The notes below the pieces were generated by a model. It was given only the letters and a program-made list of their open reading frames with translations, searched no databases and was not told the DNA's origin. This document shows, one piece after another, positions 1 through 8,390 of a DNA stretch of 64,000 nucleotides. The translations under genes were made by a program, and so were the position numbers. Source of the stretch: Oscillospiraceae bacterium. GTDB lineage: Bacteria; Bacillota; Clostridia; Oscillospirales; Oscillospiraceae. Position 1 is the stretch's first letter; each line of letters begins with the position of its first letter. The stretch covers positions 1 to 64,000 of the forward strand of contig JAGASJ010000003.1 in assembly GCA_017621795.1 (NCBI GenBank). Reading direction: 5' to 3'.

Positions 1-13
1 CTTTCATGAGCAT
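1..13 (-). CDS. Start of a truncated minus-strand gene
   Basis: Reading the minus strand, an AAGGAGG Shine-Dalgarno (positions 20-26) lies six bases before an ATG at 11-13, followed by in-frame CTC ATG AAA to the window edge. Only four codons are visible, so no product can be named. It is divergent from the ABC transporter operon beginning at 241 and might be its regulator or an unrelated neighbour. A second in-frame ATG at 5-7 is less well spaced from the Shine-Dalgarno. Confidence 0.4.
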
Positions 14-95
14 AGGGAACCTCCTTTGGGTGGATTGGTGGTACTTTTTATTCTAAGGATTTTGTTCTCTATGCTCAACTATTATTTATGACGAT

Positions 96-122
96 GGGGT
101 CAGGCTCATTAAGCCTGACCCC
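96..122. repeat. Perfect 11-bp hairpin in the divergent intergenic region
   Basis: GGGGTCAGGCT at 96-106 pairs with AGCCTGACCCC at 112-122 around a 5-base loop. There is no clear T-tract on either side, so it may be a weak terminator, an operator or a transcript-stabilising hairpin between the two divergent genes. Function is not evident. Confidence 0.5.
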
Positions 123-176
123 AACATTTATTATAGAACCTCCTTTTACATATTGCAACATTTGTGGATTTTATCC

Positions 177-205
177 TTTTCAATATGAATATTCTATTGT
201 ATAAT
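177..205 (+). promoter_or_regulatory. Probable sigma-A promoter of the ABC exporter operon
   Basis: A perfect TATAAT at 200-205 with a weak TTTTCA -35 (177-182), spacing 17, and a start codon 36 bases downstream. The -10 is convincing and the -35 is poor, which suggests an activator may be needed. Confidence 0.5.
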
Positions 206-240
206 CAATTATAAGACAGAAGAAGGAGGGAATTGGAAAT

Positions 241-1959
241 ATGAGCCGCTTTGCGTTTCTGCGAAAGCCATTAAAGCTTGTACTGATTACAGTGCTGATG
301 ATTCTGATTTCCACCGCGATGTTGGTGTTTTGCCTACAATCTTTCTTAGATGGTCTTGTAATGGATTATTTTAAGAACAGCACAGCATACGTGGGACAAA
401 TCTACAGTCGGGTACAAGATTATCCAATGCTGAAGGATATTCCCGACAATATTCTCCAACAGTTAGAGCAAGCTGACACTGTGGAGAAAGTGATGGCTGC
501 ACCTGTGTACTCCGCAAAAGCAGAAGGACTTACCTGTGTGGCAGATGGCTTTGGGAATACCGAAGCTTTGAATAAAAAGTTATTTGTAGAAGGAATTGTC
601 AGCGGAGATCCCTTTCTTTTTCCTACCGGCATTGGGATGGTTGAACAATTTGGGCTAAAAATTACTTCTAATTGGGGTGGTAATTGGCCTGACAAAAGTA
701 TTGTAGTACAGATCTTTCGTGATATTAACACAGATGTGCCTCAAGTGAATAAAGGTGATCATATCTTTTTGGTGGGACGGTATAACTTTAACGCCAATGG
801 TGATGCCAACGGAATGCTCTTATTCGACCCGGAAATACTGGATTCTTTAGGACTCAAGACAGACAGCGCCATTTGGAATCATTCCATTTTGCGGCTACCG
901 GAAGGACTGAGTGAAGAAGAATCCGCTTCTCAGATCAAGACATTTTTGCAGGAAACAGGGCTAAATGAGTCGTTGGCACTTATGAGTGAGCTGAGGGATA
1001 TGTTTACTGTCCATCAGGTAGAAGAAATGTCTATGCTTCTATCTGTAGCGGATGGAACGACCTTTATTACTGAAGGACGGGAGCTTCACGCAGGCGATAT
1101 TGGCAGTCGTAAATGTGTGATCAATCAAGCATTGGCAAGAAAAAATGGACTGGCTGTGGGCGATATGATCTACCTATCCATTGCCGATAGCTGCTATACT
1201 TATGGTTCTGATTTGGAAGATTTGCGGGGATGGAACAGTGGGTATCCCTTTGAGGGTGATACGCTGTTGGATTATCAGAAGTATGGCGAATTTGAGATTG
1301 TCGGGCTTTACTCTGAAAAATCGAGAAAGCTTGGCAGTGTGGATTATAGTCATTACAGCCGTAACGATATTTTTATCCCCGACGGATTAGTGCCTCAGAC
1401 CAATGCAGATATGCAGGCTCGTTCTGTAACTTTTCGCGTCCTTGGCTCAGATTACGAGGATTTTATGAATGAATTTGAGGTTTCGTTTAATGAGCAGGGA
1501 TATACGATCAATATGATCGATACGGGCTGGGAGAATTTGGAGAACAGCTTCCATATTATGAGTCAGCGAAGGGTCTTAATTAAAGTGTGTGCAATTGTTG
1601 CGTTAATTGTGGCAGTTCTGTCCTTTAGTGTGCTTTTATCTGTTCATTTCCGTTATGAATTTGCTGTGCGCAGACTTATGGGGGCAAATCTAAGGGAGGC
1701 CGCGGGAATTTACATTTGCGGCTTCTTAGTTACGGCCATTCCGGCAGTGATCATATCAATTGCCAGTAGTTTTTGCGCATATTTTCTGTGGTTTAAGGAA
1801 AAGACCGCGGTATCACTGCCGGTAGGACTTCCAACAAACGGATTGATTTTGTCGCATTTGGTTGGTTGGGTCTGTATTGAACTAATCGCAGTATTTGTGG
1901 TTTTAATATGTTCAATTATGATAACGCATAAAAAAAGTCTTATAGGACTACTAAAATAG
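241..1959 (+). CDS. FtsX/MacB-like ABC transporter permease
   Basis: A 572-residue membrane protein with the classic FtsX/MacB layout: one N-terminal membrane helix (about 13-35), a large extracytoplasmic domain (about 36-440) and three C-terminal helices (about 445-468, 489-512, 534-560). The cytoplasmic loop after helix 2 carries an RRLMGAN motif, which resembles the coupling region of the family. Shine-Dalgarno AAGGAGG lies 11 bases before the ATG. It is first in a three-gene operon with a second permease and an ATPase, so it probably forms half of a heterodimeric exporter or mechanotransmitter. Substrate is unknown; antimicrobial peptide resistance is a common role for such sets but nothing here proves it. 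Codon use is noticeably more AT-rich than in genes from 4.4 kb on, hinting at horizontal acquisition. Confidence 0.8.
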   Translation: MSRFAFLRKPLKLVLITVLMILISTAMLVFCLQSFLDGLVMDYFKNSTAYVGQIYSRVQDYPMLKDIPDNILQQLEQADTVEKVMAAPVYSAKAEGLTCVADGFGNTEALNKKLFVEGIVSGDPFLFPTGIGMVEQFGLKITSNWGGNWPDKSIVVQIFRDINTDVPQVNKGDHIFLVGRYNFNANGDANGMLLFDPEILDSLGLKTDSAIWNHSILRLPEGLSEEESASQIKTFLQETGLNESLALMSELRDMFTVHQVEEMSMLLSVADGTTFITEGRELHAGDIGSRKCVINQALARKNGLAVGDMIYLSIADSCYTYGSDLEDLRGWNSGYPFEGDTLLDYQKYGEFEIVGLYSEKSRKLGSVDYSHYSRNDIFIPDGLVPQTNADMQARSVTFRVLGSDYEDFMNEFEVSFNEQGYTINMIDTGWENLENSFHIMSQRRVLIKVCAIVALIVAVLSFSVLLSVHFRYEFAVRRLMGANLREAAGIYICGFLVTAIPAVIISIASSFCAYFLWFKEKTAVSLPVGLPTNGLILSHLVGWVCIELIAVFVVLICSIMITHKKSLIGLLK

Positions 1960-1970
1960 GGAGAACGACA

Positions 1971-3152
1971 ATGAAATATATTTGCCGGAAACCATTGCTC
2001 CCAAGTGTTCTGCTTGTTTTGATGATCTTCAGTCTGTGTTTTATGACACTGTTTCGGCAGAGCATACTGGATAATCTGTTGACTGTGGATAAAATGTATA
2101 ACAGCATTCAGTTGACCTTTCAGGTACTATCTGGCGCGAACACCGATAATGTGCTACAGCTGAAAGATCAAACTGTGACATCAATTCAAGCGGTGGAGGG
2201 TGTTGCAGACTGCTTCTACTATCTTGAATGCCCTTTTTCTATGCGGGCACCAATACAAGTGGCAAACTATTCTACGGTCTACGGCACAAATGACCTGAAC
2301 TTTTTCTCAAAGGAACGGGACATAGAGATTACTTATGGAGATGGATGGGACAAGGATTCTGTTTTAATCGTTGAACAGAGTGGAGTAATCCCGTGTATTC
2401 TGGAAGTAAATATGGCAGCTGTAATGGGTCTAAAGACAGGGGATACCTTTGTGGTTGCGCCCAATGCAAACGAAGATATTGACCCTCAATCTGCACCTTC
2501 TTTAAATATGGTGGTTGCGGGAACTTTTACAAATAACGCAGGATTACTGGATTATTACAGCGTTATTGTATCCAGTGATACGTTCACCGGCAGTCCGGGC
2601 TTCCTGTACAATGACAGTATGAGGGAATCCTATTACTATTACCGGACTTTCCACTTCCAAACGAATCCTGCCTACAACTATGATTTCCAAACCATCAAAG
2701 ATGAAGTAACTTCCATACTAAATAAGGACGGCGACTTTATTCTATACAGTAACGTACGCATTTTGGAAAAAGCTGTCCGTCCGATCGAACAGAAAATACG
2801 GATTCAGCAAATGCTGGTCACCCCGCTTAGCATTCTCCTCTGCATTTCTGTAGCAGTGATGGCGATGCTGCTCTGCTCCGGCTTTTCTACTGAGATATTA
2901 TTGCGACTATGCTTGGGTGAAAAACGTTGGACGGTCTGGCTACGTATGATGAGTTCCTTGATCCTGTTGATGGTCACGGAAGGCGTAATTGCTTTGCTGA
3001 TTGTGCGGTTTGTCTGTGGCACGCAATTGATTCTCTGGTCAATGCAATATTTGTTGCTGAATGTGGGATTGTGTATCATAGCAATGGCAATTCAGCTGGC
3101 TGTTTTTTGCAATAAAAACCTTGTGGCGTTCTACCAATCTAAGGAGGAATAA
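1971..3152 (+). CDS. Second FtsX-like ABC transporter permease subunit
   Basis: A 393-residue protein with an N-terminal helix (about 8-27), an extracytoplasmic domain (about 28-280) and three C-terminal helices (about 283-304, 327-348, 356-379). A cytoplasmic RLCLGEKR segment at about 312-319 sits where the partner protein has RRLMGAN, supporting a divergent second half of the same transporter. It begins 11 bases after the first permease and ends two bases before the ATPase start, so the three are co-translated. Sequence alone gives only distant similarity to FtsX-type permeases; the assignment rests on topology and operon position. Confidence 0.7.
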   Translation: MKYICRKPLLPSVLLVLMIFSLCFMTLFRQSILDNLLTVDKMYNSIQLTFQVLSGANTDNVLQLKDQTVTSIQAVEGVADCFYYLECPFSMRAPIQVANYSTVYGTNDLNFFSKERDIEITYGDGWDKDSVLIVEQSGVIPCILEVNMAAVMGLKTGDTFVVAPNANEDIDPQSAPSLNMVVAGTFTNNAGLLDYYSVIVSSDTFTGSPGFLYNDSMRESYYYYRTFHFQTNPAYNYDFQTIKDEVTSILNKDGDFILYSNVRILEKAVRPIEQKIRIQQMLVTPLSILLCISVAVMAMLLCSGFSTEILLRLCLGEKRWTVWLRMMSSLILLMVTEGVIALLIVRFVCGTQLILWSMQYLLLNVGLCIIAMAIQLAVFCNKNLVAFYQSKEE

Positions 3153-3154
3153 TC

Positions 3155-3829
3155 TTGATTGAGCTTGTTGTGGATCAAGTGCACTATCAATACCCCAAAG
3201 CAAAGAAAGAAACCCTAAGAGGTGTAGATGCTGTCTTCCCGGCAGGGAAGACCAGCTCCATCGTTGGTCAATCCGGTGCGGGTAAAAGCACCTTGCTGTA
3301 TCTCATCTCCGGTTTGGACGTGTGTACATCAGGCAGGATTCTGCTCAATGGCAAAGAATTGCTGGCAAGAGATCTGGATTCTTACCGGCGCAATACAGTA
3401 GCAACCATCAGCCAGTCTTACCTGTTATTCCCTACACGTACAGTACTGGAAAATGTTTTATATCCCTTGCAACTGGCAAAAACGGAGAAACAGGCAGCAG
3501 TTGCGGAGGCAACGAAGCATCTTCTTTCTGTTGGCATTGAGAAAGAGCTGCATAATCGTTTGCCTTCTAAACTCTCCGGCGGTGAACAGCAACGTGTGGC
3601 AATTGCCCGATGCTTAGCTGCGCAATCCCAAATAATTGCCGCTGATGAGCCCACAGGTAATCTTGACGAAGAGAACTCCAATGAGGTAATGAGGATTTTG
3701 AGCGATTTAGCCCATAATCAGGGGAAGACGGTGATTATCGTCACCCACGACAGAATCCTTGCCGAACAGACAGATCTGCAATACCGTCTTGAGAATGGAA
3801 AACTCTACAGCAATGAGAGAAATGCCTGA
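3155..3829 (+). CDS. ABC transporter ATP-binding protein (LolD/MacB class)
   Basis: A 224-residue nucleotide-binding subunit energising the two preceding permeases. Walker [10 protein letters not shown] at 38-46, Q-loop near 87, signature LSGGEQ at 140-145, Walker B with DEPTGNLD ending at about 171, and an H-loop in IIVTHD near 198. The PTGNLD form of Walker B is typical of the MacB/LolD/FtsE group of mechanotransmission ABC ATPases. Translation appears to start at TTG 3155, eight bases after an AGGAGG Shine-Dalgarno and two bases after the upstream stop codon. The operon ends at the terminator at 3923-3965. Confidence 0.9.
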   Translation: MIELVVDQVHYQYPKAKKETLRGVDAVFPAGKTSSIVGQSGAGKSTLLYLISGLDVCTSGRILLNGKELLARDLDSYRRNTVATISQSYLLFPTRTVLENVLYPLQLAKTEKQAAVAEATKHLLSVGIEKELHNRLPSKLSGGEQQRVAIARCLAAQSQIIAADEPTGNLDEENSNEVMRILSDLAHNQGKTVIIVTHDRILAEQTDLQYRLENGKLYSNERNA

Positions 3830-3922
3830 AGTGCATAAGATTAAACCTTTCCGATTCAATATAATAAGATAACGGATGGTAAACAGTGCTGCCTATAAAG
3901 TCGTTTTAGAATCTATACAAAT

Positions 3923-3965
3923 CAAAGCCCCAAGCCGACAAATGTTTTGTCGGTTTGGGGCTTTG
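3923..3965. terminator. Bidirectional terminator between the ABC operon and rnpB
   Basis: A long, nearly perfect stem (CAAAGCCCCAAGCCGACA pairing with its complement) around a short AT-rich loop. It lies downstream of the plus-strand ABC operon and immediately downstream of the 3' end of minus-strand rnpB, so it can serve both convergent transcripts. Confidence 0.85.
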
Positions 3966-3968
3966 TTA

Positions 3969-4342
3969 ACGCAACGCGAGTCTATAAGCCGGGTTCTGTC
4001 TTGATAGTCATCTATCTAAACCTGCAATTGCTCACAGGTTTCAGCCGCCTCCTTGGAACGGTCGGGCAAACCTATTGTTCCTCCACGGCGTTGCTCCGGA
4101 TAGAGTTTACATCGTAAAACCTGTGTTTCCACAGGCCGGGTGGGCTCTTACCCCACCTTTTCACCCTTACCTCATCGTCGATTCGCGTTAAGATGATCGC
4201 GCTGAGGCGGTATATCTCTGTTGCACTTGTCCTGGGGTCACCCCCGGCGGGCGTTACCCGTTATCCTTGCCCTGTGGAGCCCGGACTTTCCTCACCTGAT
4301 GCCCGTTGGGGCATCAGCCGCGACTATCCGACTCGGTTGCGC
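3969..4342 (-). ncRNA. rnpB: RNase P RNA (class A)
   Basis: The RNA subunit of RNase P, which removes 5' leaders from pre-tRNAs. On the minus strand the conserved 5' segment GAGGAAAGTCCGGGCTCC follows the P1 helix, and the 3' universal segment ACAGAACCCGGCTTATAG lies near the end. The GGTGAAAAGGTGGGGTAAGAG region also matches class A molecules. P1 forms between 5' CGCAACCGAGTC and 3' GACTCGCGTTGCG, which fixes the ends to within a few bases. A strong promoter (4349-4377) predicts a transcription start at about 4342, matching the RNA 5' end. Confidence 0.97.
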
Positions 4343-4348
4343 GTACAC

Positions 4349-4377
4349 ATTGTAAACCAAGAACGGCAAAATGTCAA
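4349..4377 (-). promoter_or_regulatory. rnpB promoter
   Basis: On the minus strand TTGACA (4372-4377), 17-base spacer, TACAAT (4349-4354). Nearly consensus sigma-A, and positioned so that transcription begins at the 5' end of RNase P RNA. Confidence 0.85.
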
Positions 4378-4382
4378 ACATC

Positions 4383-4411
4383 TTGCAAAAAACATATTTT
4401 GGGTATATACT
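4383..4411 (+). promoter_or_regulatory. murD operon promoter
   Basis: TTGCAA (4383-4388), 17-base spacer, TATACT (4406-4411), followed by an AAAAGGA Shine-Dalgarno and murD. It is back to back with the rnpB promoter; the two -35 elements are only 5 bases apart. Confidence 0.75.
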
Positions 4412-4431
4412 AAAAAAAGGATATTCTTTGA

Positions 4432-5811
4432 ATGAAAAGGAAGCTCAAAATGCATTATGATACTTATTTTAATTCCCTGCGGGGGAAGAAGATTTTAGTA
4501 ATGGGACTGGGCGTCAGCAACCGTCCGCTGGTGCGGATGCTGCTGCGTTACGGATGCGACGTCACCGGTTGTGATAGAACGCCTCGGGAAAACTTTGACC
4601 CGGAGCTGTGCGAGCTGGAAGCATTGGGCTGTAAAATGAAGGTGGGGCAGGGATATTTGGAGGACCTGCAGGCAGATCTGGTATTTCGCACCCCCGGAAT
4701 GCGCCCGGATATTCCTGCGCTGCGTCAGCTGCGCCAATCCGGCGCGGAAGTCACCAGTGAGATGGAAGTGTTCTTCGAGCTGTGTAATTGCCATCTGATC
4801 GCCGTTACCGGTTCCGATGGCAAGACCACTACCACCACCTTAATTTCCGAGATGCTGAAGGCATCCGGTAAGACGGTGTGGCTGGGCGGCAATATCGGCA
4901 CGCCCCTGCTGCCGCTGATCGACAAAATCCGTCCCGATGACTATGCGGTGGTGGAATTAAGCTCCTTCCAGCTGATGGATATGCACCAAAGCCCCCATAT
5001 TGCGGTGGTTACAAACTTAGCACCCAATCATTTGGACGTGCACAAGGATATGCAGGAATACATTGATGCCAAGGTCAATTTGTTCCGTTACCAAAAGCAG
5101 GAGGATGTGCTCATCGTCAATGCGGATAATGCCATTACCTCTGCTTTCCGGGGTAATGGCACGATGAAATATTTCAGCTACTCCGGCAGGATCAAAACAG
5201 GCACCTATCTGGAAAATGATATGCTGTGCCGTAACGGGAAGCCCCTGTTCCACAAAAAGGACATTGTGATCCCCGGGGAGCACAATGTGGAAAATTACCT
5301 GACGGCCATTATGGCGGTAGAGGGCTTGGTAGAGGACGAGATCATTCACCAAGTGGCCAAGACCTTCGGTGGGGTAGAGCACCGCATCGAGTTTGTCCGT
5401 GAGAAGGATGGCGTGCGTTTTTATAACGATTCCATAGCATCCTCTCCCACCAGAACCATTGCCGGATTAAAGAGCTTTCCTCAAAAGGTACTGCTTATTG
5501 CCGGCGGCTATGATAAAAAGATCCCCTATGATGTGCTGGGCCCCCATATTTGTGAGCACGTAAAGACCTTGTATTTAGGCGGCGCCACCGGCCCGCAGAT
5601 TCGCAGGGCAACGGAAAATGCACCGAATTATCGGGAGGGCTGTCCCCGCATTGTGGAATGCGCCGATTTTACCGATGCGGTGAAAAAGGCCGCCGCTGAC
5701 GCGGTCAGTGGAGATGTGGTGCTGATGAGCCCCGCCAGTGCGGCGTTTGACCAGTTTAAAAACTTTGAATATCGGGGAAGGTATTATAAAGCGCTTGTAA
5801 AGGAGCTGTAA
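4432..5811 (+). CDS. murD: UDP-N-acetylmuramoyl-L-alanine--D-glutamate ligase
   Basis: Cytoplasmic Mur ligase that adds D-glutamate to UDP-MurNAc-L-Ala in peptidoglycan precursor synthesis. An N-terminal Rossmann-like UDP-binding domain (KKILVMGLGVSNRP at about 19-32) is followed by the ATP-binding motif GSDGKTTTT (about 127-135) and a C-terminal domain with an NDSIASSPTRT segment typical of MurD. Length 459 is normal. ATG 4432 has AAAAGGA 10 bases upstream; an in-frame ATG at 4450 with its own AAGGA seven bases upstream is an equally plausible start. In most Firmicutes murD sits between mraY and ftsW; here it is about 50 kb away, in an operon with ispD and ispF. Confidence 0.95.
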   Translation: MKRKLKMHYDTYFNSLRGKKILVMGLGVSNRPLVRMLLRYGCDVTGCDRTPRENFDPELCELEALGCKMKVGQGYLEDLQADLVFRTPGMRPDIPALRQLRQSGAEVTSEMEVFFELCNCHLIAVTGSDGKTTTTTLISEMLKASGKTVWLGGNIGTPLLPLIDKIRPDDYAVVELSSFQLMDMHQSPHIAVVTNLAPNHLDVHKDMQEYIDAKVNLFRYQKQEDVLIVNADNAITSAFRGNGTMKYFSYSGRIKTGTYLENDMLCRNGKPLFHKKDIVIPGEHNVENYLTAIMAVEGLVEDEIIHQVAKTFGGVEHRIEFVREKDGVRFYNDSIASSPTRTIAGLKSFPQKVLLIAGGYDKKIPYDVLGPHICEHVKTLYLGGATGPQIRRATENAPNYREGCPRIVECADFTDAVKKAAADAVSGDVVLMSPASAAFDQFKNFEYRGRYYKALVKEL

Positions 5812-5813
5812 AA

Positions 5814-6536
5814 ATGGAGATATCCCGCGTGGCGGAAGTTGCCGGAAAGCTTATAAAAGTAAAATACTGCGGTGCGGTGATCGTAGCTGCAGGCAGCGCC
5901 TCCCGTATGGGGGGCATTGACAAGGTGATGGCACCGCTGTTGGGAGAGCCGATGATCGTGCACACTGTCCGTGCTTTTGAAAATGCGGACGTGATCCGGG
6001 AGATCGTGGTGGTTACTCGGGAGGATCTGATCGGGACGGTGACGGAGCTGACGAAGCCTTTTTCCAAGGTGCGGGCAGTGGTGGTCGGCGGAAAAGACCG
6101 CCCGGAATCTGTCAAAAACGGCATTTTGGCCCTGTCCAAGAAGGTGAAATTGGCGGCCATTCAGGACGGGGCAAGACCGCTTGTTTCTGCGCAGGTCATT
6201 GACCGCACTGTTCGTGCCGCCCACAGCTATGGCGCGGCCGCGCCGGCAGTGCCGGTGAAGGACACGGTCAAGCAGGTCAAGGGCGGCGTGGTGATCGCCA
6301 CGCCCGACAGAAGCACACTGCAGGCGGTACAGACACCACAGGTATTTGATGTGGATCTGCTGACAGGCGCACTTTATAAGGCAGAGCAGGAAAAGACGGC
6401 TATTACCGATGATTGCTCTGCGGTGGAAAATATGGGCTTTACGGTGAAGATCGTGGCAGGCGACGAGCGCAATATGAAGGTTACCACGCCCATAGATCTG
6501 AAAATAGCTCAAATGTTGATGGAGGAACGCCAATGA
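5814..6536 (+). CDS. ispD: 2-C-methyl-D-erythritol 4-phosphate cytidylyltransferase
   Basis: Third step of the non-mevalonate (MEP) isoprenoid pathway: CTP + MEP to CDP-methylerythritol. The CTP-binding motif [10 protein letters not shown] at about 25-34, the DGARPLVS motif and a C-terminal TPIDLKIAQ segment are characteristic. At 240 residues it has roughly 17 extra N-terminal residues compared with the core family start at [11 protein letters not shown], but no better-placed start codon is evident. It starts two bases after murD and overlaps ispF by four bases (ATGA), so translation is coupled. Isoprenoids made here feed undecaprenyl phosphate, the lipid carrier for the wall enzymes encoded further along. 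Confidence 0.95.
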   Translation: MEISRVAEVAGKLIKVKYCGAVIVAAGSASRMGGIDKVMAPLLGEPMIVHTVRAFENADVIREIVVVTREDLIGTVTELTKPFSKVRAVVVGGKDRPESVKNGILALSKKVKLAAIQDGARPLVSAQVIDRTVRAAHSYGAAAPAVPVKDTVKQVKGGVVIATPDRSTLQAVQTPQVFDVDLLTGALYKAEQEKTAITDDCSAVENMGFTVKIVAGDERNMKVTTPIDLKIAQMLMEERQ

Positions 6537-7000
6537 GAATCGGACATGGCTACGATGTGCATCGGCTGGTGGAATGCAGAGATTTGGTTTTAGGCGGTGT
6601 CACCATTCCTTTTGAAAAGGGGCTGCTGGGCCATTCTGACGCGGATGTGTTGCTTCACGCGGTAATGGATGCGCTGTTGGGCGCGGCAGGCTTCGGGGAT
6701 ATCGGCAAGCTTTTCCCGGATACCGACGATGCCTATAAGGGCATTTCCTCTATGCTGCTGCTGGAAAAGGTGGCATCTGCGCTGAGGGAAGAGGGATACA
6801 GTGTGGGCAATGTGGATGTGACGATGATTGCCCAAAAGCCCAAGCTGCGCCCCTATATTCCTCAAATGGAGGAAAACATCGCCCGTGTTTTGCAGGTCAG
6901 CCCCGACAGGATCAATGTAAAGGCCACCACGGAAGAGCACCTGGGCTTTACCGGTGACGGAAGCGGAATGTCCTGTCACGCGGTGTGCATATTGGAATGA
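6533..7000 (+). CDS. ispF: 2-C-methyl-D-erythritol 2,4-cyclodiphosphate synthase
   Basis: Fifth step of the MEP pathway, cyclising CDP-ME 2-phosphate with loss of CMP. At 155 residues it is family length. Metal ligands are visible in GYDVHR (positions 6-11) and in [24 protein letters not shown] and the [10 protein letters not shown] segment are also conserved. The start is the ATG of the ATGA overlap with ispD, with GGAGG seven bases upstream; longer in-frame upstream extensions are not supported. The operon ends at the hairpin at 7019-7055. Confidence 0.96.
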   Translation: MRIGHGYDVHRLVECRDLVLGGVTIPFEKGLLGHSDADVLLHAVMDALLGAAGFGDIGKLFPDTDDAYKGISSMLLLEKVASALREEGYSVGNVDVTMIAQKPKLRPYIPQMEENIARVLQVSPDRINVKATTEEHLGFTGDGSGMSCHAVCILE

Positions 7001-7018
7001 TCCCCCCGGAACAAGAAA

Positions 7019-7055
7019 CCCTCCTGTGACATAATTTGTCATGGGAGGGATTTTT
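7019..7055 (+). terminator. Hairpin plus T-tract that also contains the next gene's Shine-Dalgarno
   Basis: A 13-bp stem (two G-U pairs) between 7019-7031 and 7037-7049 with a TAATT loop, followed by ATTTTT and then the ATG of the next gene. It looks like the intrinsic terminator of murD-ispD-ispF, yet its 3' arm contains GGGAGG, the only Shine-Dalgarno of the downstream gene, so it may also control translation. Confidence 0.65.
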
Positions 7056-7298
7056 ATGGAGAAATGCATTATAACCTTCCGTTCCGTCACCCCTGCCCAG
7101 CGGGCAGAACAGCTTCTACGACGGGCGGGGGTACACTGTGGACTGCATCGAACGCCACGGCATTTGGCGCAGCAGGGATGCGGCTATAGCCTGCGGATAC
7201 AGTCCCATCGGCTGCAGCAGGCATTGTATGTACTGCAGGAGCATCAGGTTCCTTATCAGAAGGTGTATTGCGGGGAGCTTATGGAGGTTTTTCCATGA
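7056..7298 (+). CDS. DUF3343 (putative Se/S carrier-like) protein
   Basis: An 80-residue cytoplasmic protein resembling the DUF3343 family: N-terminal strand (CIITFRSVTPAQRAEQLL), a middle segment with GCGYSLRI and a C-terminal helix. The GC-G motif contains the conserved cysteine thought to carry sulfur or selenium in this family. It overlaps the next gene, a class V aminotransferase/cysteine desulfurase homologue, by four bases (ATGA), a pairing common in Clostridia that suggests a persulfide relay from desulfurase to this protein. Start chosen at 7056 because GGGAGG lies seven bases upstream; the ATG at 7041 has no Shine-Dalgarno. Actual chemistry is not established. Confidence 0.75.
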   Translation: MEKCIITFRSVTPAQRAEQLLRRAGVHCGLHRTPRHLAQQGCGYSLRIQSHRLQQALYVLQEHQVPYQKVYCGELMEVFP

Positions 7299-8389
7299 TC
7301 TATTTAGATAACGGAGCAACCTCCTTTCCCAAACCCCTTTCGGTGCGTCGCGCAGTGCAAAATGCAATGGCACGGTGCGGCAACAGCGGCAGAGGTGGTC
7401 ACGGACCGGCTATGGAGGCAGCAAGAACGGTGTATCAGTGCCGTGCTGCGGCGGCAGATTTTTTTGACTGCGCACCGGAGCAGGTGGTGTTCACCTCCGG
7501 CTGTACCCACGGCTTAAATATCGCACTGCGTTCTCTTTTTCGGAAAGGGGACCGTGTCGCCATCTCCGGCTTTGAGCATAATGCGGTGACCCGTCCGCTT
7601 TATGCGATGGGGGTGGAGACGGTGATCGCCGGCAGATCGCTTTTTGATTGGGATAATACGTTGGAGCAATTTGAAAAAGTTCTGAAAACAGGGGTTTCCG
7701 GTGCGGTTTTTACCCATTGCTCCAATGTTTTTGGATATATTTTGCCTGTGGAGGAAATCGCAGTTTTATGTAAAAAATACAGGGTACCCTTTGTGGTGGA
7801 CTGCGCGCAGTCTGCTGGCTGTCTGCCGGTCAGCCTGGAAAAATGGGGGGCGTCTTTTGTTGCGATGTCAGGGCATAAGGGCCTGCTTGGACCGATGGGT
7901 ACAGGACTTCTTTTGTGCGGAGATACCCCGTTGCCCCTGATGCAGGGCGGTACGGGAAGCCGTTCCGAAAGTGTGGAAATGCCGTCATTCCTGCCGGATC
8001 TATCGGAGGTCGGCACCATGAATGTCAGCGGCATTGCAGGACTTGGTGCCGGGCTTTCCCTGGTGAAGAAAACGGGGCTTTCCCATATTCTGCATCGGGA
8101 GCAGACGGCGGCGAAGCGGTGCGTGACGGGACTGAAACAGTTCGGCTACCGTGTTTTTTACGGAGCGCATCAAAACGGAACGGTCAGCTTTGTGCCCCCA
8201 ATAGACTGTGAGGAGCTGGCCGAAAGGCTGGGGAGCAGAGGCATTGCGGTGCGGGGAGGCTTGCACTGCGCACCTCTTGCCCACGAAAGCGCAGGAACAC
8301 TGGAAACCGGCACCGTGCGGCTGAGCTTCGGTCATGAGGCAACCTTGGAGCAGGCGGAGAAGTTTTTGCGGGAGCTGTCCCGTGTATAA
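7295..8389 (+). CDS. Cysteine desulfurase family protein (class V aminotransferase)
   Basis: A 364-residue PLP enzyme. The opening MIYLDNGATSFPKP, the FTSGCTHGLN segment, HCSNVFG, the D-CAQ segment (VDCAQSAG) and the PLP lysine in SGHKGLLGP mark a NifS/CsdA-like fold. C-terminal RGGLHCAPLAHE supplies the active-site cysteine position that accepts the persulfide. It belongs to the subgroup of cysteine desulfurase-like proteins that travel with DUF3343 rather than with IscU/SufU. Start at 7295 overlaps the upstream stop (ATGA). It probably donates sulfur or selenium to its small partner. A terminator follows at 8391-8453. Confidence 0.85.
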   Translation: MIYLDNGATSFPKPLSVRRAVQNAMARCGNSGRGGHGPAMEAARTVYQCRAAAADFFDCAPEQVVFTSGCTHGLNIALRSLFRKGDRVAISGFEHNAVTRPLYAMGVETVIAGRSLFDWDNTLEQFEKVLKTGVSGAVFTHCSNVFGYILPVEEIAVLCKKYRVPFVVDCAQSAGCLPVSLEKWGASFVAMSGHKGLLGPMGTGLLLCGDTPLPLMQGGTGSRSESVEMPSFLPDLSEVGTMNVSGIAGLGAGLSLVKKTGLSHILHREQTAAKRCVTGLKQFGYRVFYGAHQNGTVSFVPPIDCEELAERLGSRGIAVRGGLHCAPLAHESAGTLETGTVRLSFGHEATLEQAEKFLRELSRV

Positions 8390-8390
8390 C

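Noticed and set aside
89..127. Thirteen-codon minus-strand leader ORF with an AAAAGGAGG upstream
   Set aside because: Spacing to the ATG is about 11 bases, the ORF spans the hairpin, and no promoter is convincing; treated as chance.
4193..4435. Open frame of 80 codons on the plus strand
   Set aside because: It lies antisense to the RNase P RNA gene and runs through its promoter; no Shine-Dalgarno and no recognisable protein.
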